A stretch of 64,000 bases of DNA from Staphylococcus americanisciuri (GTDB lineage: Bacteria > Bacillota > Bacilli > Staphylococcales > Staphylococcaceae): the NCBI RefSeq assembly GCF_024814435.1, contig NZ_JANUXY010000004.1:62001-126000 (forward strand), given 5' to 3'. The notes below the pieces were generated by a model. The model was not told the origin of the DNA. It saw nothing but the letters and a program-made list of their open reading frames with translations, and ran no database searches. The translations under genes and the position numbers were made by a program. Positions 60,108 through 64,000 of the stretch are shown one piece after another; position 1 is the first letter of the stretch, and each line of letters begins with the position of its first letter.

Positions 60108-60986
60108 ATGGCAATTTCAGCTAAACTTGTAAAAGAATTACGTGAAAGAACAGGCGCTGGTATGATGGATTGTAAAAAAGCGCTTGAAGCAACTGAAGGT
60201 AACATCGATAAAGCAATCGACTATCTTCGTGAAAAAGGTATTGCGAAAGCTGCTAAAAAAGCAGACCGTATCGCTGCAGAAGGTATTACACATGTAGAAG
60301 TAAAAGGTAATGACGCAGTTATCGTTGAAATCAACTCTGAAACTGACTTCGTTGCACGTAACGAAGGTTTCCAAGAGCTTGTTAAAGATATCGCAAACCA
60401 AATTCTTGCGACAAAAGTAGATACTGTTGAAGCGTTAAATGATACAACATTACCAAATGGCAAAAAAGTATCTGAGCACATGACAGAAGCAATCTCTACA
60501 ATCGGTGAAAAATTGAGCTTACGTCGTTTTGAAACAAGAACAAAAACTGATAACGATGCATTCGGTGCATACTTACACATGGGTGGACGTATTGGTGTAC
60601 TTTCAGTTGTTGAAGGTTCAACTGATGAAGAAGCTGCAAAAGATGTTGCAATGCACATCGCTGCAATCAACCCTAAATATGTTTCTTCTGATCAAGTAAG
60701 TGAAGAAGAAATTTCACACGAAAGAGAAGTATTAAAACAACAAGCATTAAACGAAGGTAAACCAGAAAACATCGTTGAAAAAATGGTTGAAGGTCGTTTA
60801 CGCAAATATTTACAAGAAATTTGTGCAGTTAACCAAGATTTCGTTAAAAATCCAGACCAAACTGTTGAACAGTTCCTTAAAGCTAAAGGTGGTAAATTAG
60901 TAGACTTCGTACGTTATGAAGTTGGTGAAGGTATGGAAAAACGTGAAGAAAACTTTGCGGATGAAGTAAAAGGACAAATGAAATAA
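60108..60986 (+). CDS. tsf: Elongation factor Ts
   Basis: 292 residues. Exchanges GDP for GTP on EF-Tu. N-terminal UBA-like [40 protein letters not shown] and core [15 protein letters not shown], typical length. Confidence 0.97.
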   Translation: MAISAKLVKELRERTGAGMMDCKKALEATEGNIDKAIDYLREKGIAKAAKKADRIAAEGITHVEVKGNDAVIVEINSETDFVARNEGFQELVKDIANQILATKVDTVEALNDTTLPNGKKVSEHMTEAISTIGEKLSLRRFETRTKTDNDAFGAYLHMGGRIGVLSVVEGSTDEEAAKDVAMHIAAINPKYVSSDQVSEEEISHEREVLKQQALNEGKPENIVEKMVEGRLRKYLQEICAVNQDFVKNPDQTVEQFLKAKGGKLVDFVRYEVGEGMEKREENFADEVKGQMK

Positions 60987-61006
60987 TCAACACGGTTTTG
61001 TATAAG

Positions 61007-61097
61007 AAAGAAGACACCTGTTGTGTCCTCCTGTGCATGACTTCAATGCATTGATATTGAAGCCGTGTGTAAGGAAGATGCCTATTGTGTCTTCTTT
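61007..61097 (+). other. Long inverted repeat upstream of pyrH
   Basis: Exact 11-bp arms AAAGAAGACAC (61007-61017) and GTGTCTTCTTT (61087-61097), with an inner stem ACTTCAAT/ATTGAAG. GACAC can instead pair with GTGTC at 61023-61027, so two folds compete. Confidence 0.7.
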
Positions 61098-61141
61098 ACT
61101 TGTATTGTCCCATATAATACGAATAGAGAGGTTAATAAACA

Positions 61142-61864
61142 ATGACTGAAACTTCAAAATATAAGCGAGTAGTTTTGAAACTTAGTGGAGAAGCGTTGGC
61201 AGGAGAAAAGGGATTTGGTATCAATCCAATTATTATCAAAAGCATTGCCCAACAAGTAGCTGAAGTGGCAAAAATGGATACCGAAGTAGCTGTTATCGTT
61301 GGTGGTGGTAACATTTGGCGTGGTAAAACTGGCAGCGATTTAGGCATGGATCGAGGCACTGCTGACTATATGGGCATGCTTGCGACAGTGATGAATGCAT
61401 TAGCATTACAAGACAGTCTGGAACAGCTTGACTGTGATACACGTGTCTTAACTTCAATTGAGATGAAACAAGTAGCAGAACCATATATTCGTCGCCGTGC
61501 GATTCGTCATTTAGAGAAAAAACGTGTTGTTATTTTCGCAGCAGGTATTGGTAATCCATACTTCTCAACGGATACTACAGCAGCATTACGTGCAGCTGAA
61601 GTAGAGGCGGAAGTCATCTTAATGGGGAAAAATAATGTTGATGGTGTATACTCTGCAGATCCTAAAGTGGATCCAACTGCACAGAAGTATGAGCGCTTAA
61701 CTTATATTCAACTTTTACAAGAAGGTTTACAAGTAATGGATTCAACAGCCTCTTCATTCTGTATGGACAATGATATACCTTTGAAAGTCTTTTCAATTAT
61801 GGAAGAAGGTAATATTAAACGTGCTGTATTAGGTGAAGATATTGGAACGATTATTACAAAATAA
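61142..61864 (+). CDS. pyrH: UMP kinase
   Basis: 240 residues. Makes UDP from UMP; amino-acid kinase family, allosterically controlled by [15 protein letters not shown] start, [28 protein letters not shown] and [17 protein letters not shown] lies upstream (61113-61118). Confidence 0.96.
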   Translation: MTETSKYKRVVLKLSGEALAGEKGFGINPIIIKSIAQQVAEVAKMDTEVAVIVGGGNIWRGKTGSDLGMDRGTADYMGMLATVMNALALQDSLEQLDCDTRVLTSIEMKQVAEPYIRRRAIRHLEKKRVVIFAAGIGNPYFSTDTTAALRAAEVEAEVILMGKNNVDGVYSADPKVDPTAQKYERLTYIQLLQEGLQVMDSTASSFCMDNDIPLKVFSIMEEGNIKRAVLGEDIGTIITK

Positions 61865-61882
61865 AATAGAGGTGACCTCAAA

Positions 61883-62437
61883 ATGAATGCAATTATTAAA
61901 GATGCAAAAGAACGTATGAAAAAGTCTGCTGAAAATTTATCAAGAGAATTGGCACAAATTAATGCTGGTCGTGCGAATTCCAATTTACTAGCAGGTGTGA
62001 ATGCGGACTATTATGGTGTGCCAACACCTGTTCAACAACTTGCAAGTATCAACGTACCAGAAGCGCGCTTACTTGTTATCTCTCCATATGATAAAACGTC
62101 ATTAAAAGAGATTGAACGTGCGATTATTGCAGCTAACTTAGGTGTGAACCCAACAAGCGATGGTGAAGTTATTCGTATTACGGTACCAGCATTGACAGAA
62201 GAACGTCGTAAAGAGCTTGTTAAAGAAGTGAAGAAAACAGGTGAAAATGCTAAGGTTTCTGTGCGTAATATTCGCCGTGATGCTAATGATTCACTAAAGA
62301 AACAAGAAAAAAATGGTGAAATTTCGGAAGATGAATTGCACAGTTCTTCAGATGAAGTGCAAGATATTACAAATGAAGCAATCAAAGAAATCGATCAACT
62401 TGTTGGAGATAAAGAAAAAGATATTATGTCAGTATAA
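61883..62437 (+). CDS. frr: Ribosome recycling factor
   Basis: 184 residues. With EF-G splits post-termination ribosomes. Helical domain with RAGRAN-like [14 protein letters not shown] and the two-domain tRNA-like fold; [31 protein letters not shown]. Spaced 18 bases from pyrH. Confidence 0.97.
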   Translation: MNAIIKDAKERMKKSAENLSRELAQINAGRANSNLLAGVNADYYGVPTPVQQLASINVPEARLLVISPYDKTSLKEIERAIIAANLGVNPTSDGEVIRITVPALTEERRKELVKEVKKTGENAKVSVRNIRRDANDSLKKQEKNGEISEDELHSSSDEVQDITNEAIKEIDQLVGDKEKDIMSV

Positions 62438-62792
62438 TTTACGTATTGATAGGAAGGGTACTTTGTGACCTTGACTTAAGCAATACTGGATTATCATCTT
62501 TATGTCATGCTAAGCAATATATCAAAGTCTCACTACAAATTGTGATAAGATTTTTTGATGACATGTTATGACAGGATGTTGTTCGAGTTCGATGTCATGA
62601 TATATTGCAAATTTGTTAAATTTCTTTTAAATCATCCAAAAAGTGAAAGCACTTAACTGTACCGAATCAGACTTTGGTACAGTTTTTTCTATGTTTATTT
62701 AACGAGCGAAATGAGTGTGATAGAATGATAGAGGAATATTTGTTAATAAGATGATAATATTTAAGAGACACTACAGGCTCGGAGGAACAACC
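62438..62792. other. frr-uppS intergenic with long inverted repeat and terminator
   Basis: 355 bases without a gene. Exact 11-bp arms GCAATATATCA (62514-62524) and TGATATATTGC (62598-62608) enclose 73 bases. A -10-like TAGAAT lies at 62721-62726 with TTTAAC 17 bases upstream as possible uppS promoter. Confidence 0.55.
62655..62688 (+). terminator. Terminator upstream of uppS
   Basis: AACTGTACC (62655-62663) with GGTACAGTT (62676-62684), then TTTT. Confidence 0.9.
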
Positions 62793-63554
62793 ATGTTTAA
62801 GAAATTCAAAAAAAACAATGATAGACAAGTATGTCATGATACATTAGACTTGCATCATATACCTCAACACATTGCGATTATAATGGACGGAAATGGTCGT
62901 TGGGCAAAACAACGCAAGATGCCACGCATAAAAGGGCATTATCAAGGAATGGAGACGATTAAGGTGATTACGCGTGCTGCGAGTGATCTGAACGTCAAAT
63001 ACTTGACCTTATATGCTTTTTCAACTGAGAATTGGTCACGTCCCCAAGAAGAGATTAATTATATTATGGGACTGCCTGTTAATTTCTTGAATACATTTTT
63101 GCCAGAGTTGATCGAAAAGAATGTTAAGGTTGAAACGATTGGCTTTATTGATGAGCTGCCTTCAAAAACGATTCAAGCCATAGAAGAGGCAAAGTTGAAG
63201 ACTGCAGATAATACAGGGTTGACACTAATATTTGCAATCAACTACGGCGGTAGAGCAGAGATTATGAACGGTATTCACAATATCATTAAAAATTATAAAC
63301 ATGCAACTGATAGTGACATAGAGCAAATAACAGAGAAAGATTTCTCACACTATTTGATGACTTCAGAATTTCCAGATCCAGACTTGTTAATTCGTACATC
63401 TGGGGAACAGCGCATCAGTAATTTTTTAATTTGGCAACTGTCATACAGTGAGTTTATATTTAATGATAAAATGTGGCCGGATTTTAATGATGAAGATTTA
63501 AAAGCATGTATAAAAACGTACCAATCGCGCCAAAGACGTTTTGGAGGATTGTAG
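62793..63554 (+). CDS. uppS: Undecaprenyl pyrophosphate synthase
   Basis: 253 residues. Builds the C55 lipid carrier for wall polymers. [15 protein letters not shown] with the catalytic Asp, [28 protein letters not shown] end. ATG 62793 after GGAGG gives the staphylococcal MFKK start; an upstream ATG in frame is unlikely. Confidence 0.95.
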   Translation: MFKKFKKNNDRQVCHDTLDLHHIPQHIAIIMDGNGRWAKQRKMPRIKGHYQGMETIKVITRAASDLNVKYLTLYAFSTENWSRPQEEINYIMGLPVNFLNTFLPELIEKNVKVETIGFIDELPSKTIQAIEEAKLKTADNTGLTLIFAINYGGRAEIMNGIHNIIKNYKHATDSDIEQITEKDFSHYLMTSEFPDPDLLIRTSGEQRISNFLIWQLSYSEFIFNDKMWPDFNDEDLKACIKTYQSRQRRFGGL

Positions 63555-63568
63555 ATAGGAGCAGTGAG

Positions 63569-64000
63569 ATGAAGGTCAGAACGATAACAACGATAATTGC
63601 ACTTATTGTGTTTTTACCCATTTTATTAGTGGGCGGAGCAACTTGGATGTATTTCACGTTTGTACTTGCATTAATCGCTTTAAAAGAATTATTGAATATG
63701 AATCGCATTCGCTTCATATCATTTCCGGGACTGATTAGTGCAGTTGGGTTAATGATTATCATGTTACCCGAAGAATTTGGTACATGGGTGCCCATTTTAC
63801 AACAAAAAGGTTTGATTATTTTAAGTTTCGTTATTTTGAGTTATACTGTGATGTCTAAGAACCGCTTTAGTTTTATGGACGCTGCATTTTGTTTAATGTC
63901 CGTCGCCTATGTAGGCATCGGCTTTATGTATTTTTATGAGACAAGAGAAGCTGGATTACAGTTCATCTTGTTTGGATTGCTGATTGTGTGGTTAACGGAT
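63569..64000 (+). CDS. cdsA: Phosphatidate cytidylyltransferase, 3' end missing
   Basis: First 144 residues of a membrane enzyme making CDP-diacylglycerol. Hydrophobic helices begin at once ([22 protein letters not shown]), and the last visible residues are LLIVWLTD, entering the region of the conserved D. The catalytic C-terminal motif lies outside. 14 bases after uppS, which is the usual pairing. Confidence 0.9.
   Translation, partial: MKVRTITTIIALIVFLPILLVGGATWMYFTFVLALIALKELLNMNRIRFISFPGLISAVGLMIIMLPEEFGTWVPILQQKGLIILSFVILSYTVMSKNRFSFMDAAFCLMSVAYVGIGFMYFYETREAGLQFILFGLLIVWLTD

Noticed and set aside
1..64000. CRISPR array, tRNA or rRNA genes
   Set aside because: No regularly spaced repeats and no cloverleaf or rRNA-like sequence were noticed on either strand.

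Overview
The window is a chromosomal segment of a low-GC Gram-positive bacterium of the genus Staphylococcus. The backbone gene order (pknB-rsgA-rpe-thiN-rpmB, asp23-like-fakA, recG-fapR-plsX-fabD-fabG-acpP, rnc-smc-ftsY-ylxM-ffh-rpsP-rimM-trmD-rplS, rbgA-rnhB-sucCD-dprA-topA-trmFO-xerC-hslVU-codY-rpsB-tsf-pyrH-frr-uppS-cdsA) is that of staphylococci, and the housekeeping proteins read like staphylococcal ones. The accessory content and the sdaAB-sdaAA pair between fakA and recG differ from my recollection of S. aureus, so a species of the intermedius/hyicus side of the genus is a reasonable but unproven guess. Both ends cut through genes: pknB lacks its start and cdsA lacks its end.

Accessory DNA interrupts the conserved backbone at four places. 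(1) 1848-5857, between pknB and rsgA, all on the minus strand: two paralogous V8/exfoliative-toxin-fold serine proteases flank a 683-residue fusion of a MurF-like ligase with what looks like a degenerate D,D-carboxypeptidase (PBP5-like) domain. (2) 8395-15570, between thiN and rpmB: a perfect Fur box, a broken type II thioesterase, an ECF-type transporter (S, T and a double ATPase) and two YbtP/YbtQ-like half transporters. It looks like a siderophore uptake system whose biosynthetic genes are gone. (3) 35375-40560, between rplS and the yfhO homologue: two back-to-back cassettes, each bounded by direct repeats of a chromosomal terminator. One holds a probable spr1630/spr1629-type toxin and HTH-ImmA pair, the other a MacB-type ABC transporter with small membrane proteins and a CPBP-protease remnant. 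(4) 43874-45884: a divergent LysR / SDR oxidoreductase / NTF2-like unit.

The rest is core biology. Signalling and ribosome assembly: pknB, rsgA, rbgA. Fatty acid and phospholipid synthesis: fakA, fapR with a recognisable operator, plsX, fabD, fabG, acpP, cdsA. RNA processing, chromosome dynamics and protein targeting: rnc, smc, ftsY, ylxM, ffh. Translation: rpsP, rimM, trmD, rplS, rpsB, tsf, frr. Cell-wall glycan modification: gtcA-like/yfhO. TCA cycle: sucCD with a cre-like site in the promoter. Then DNA processing (rnhB, dprA, topA, xerC), the HslVU protease and the global regulator CodY. Several intergenic hairpins are clear Rho-independent terminators; others (before rbgA, pyrH and uppS) are unexplained structured stretches. 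I saw no tRNA, rRNA, CRISPR array, prophage or intact insertion sequence.
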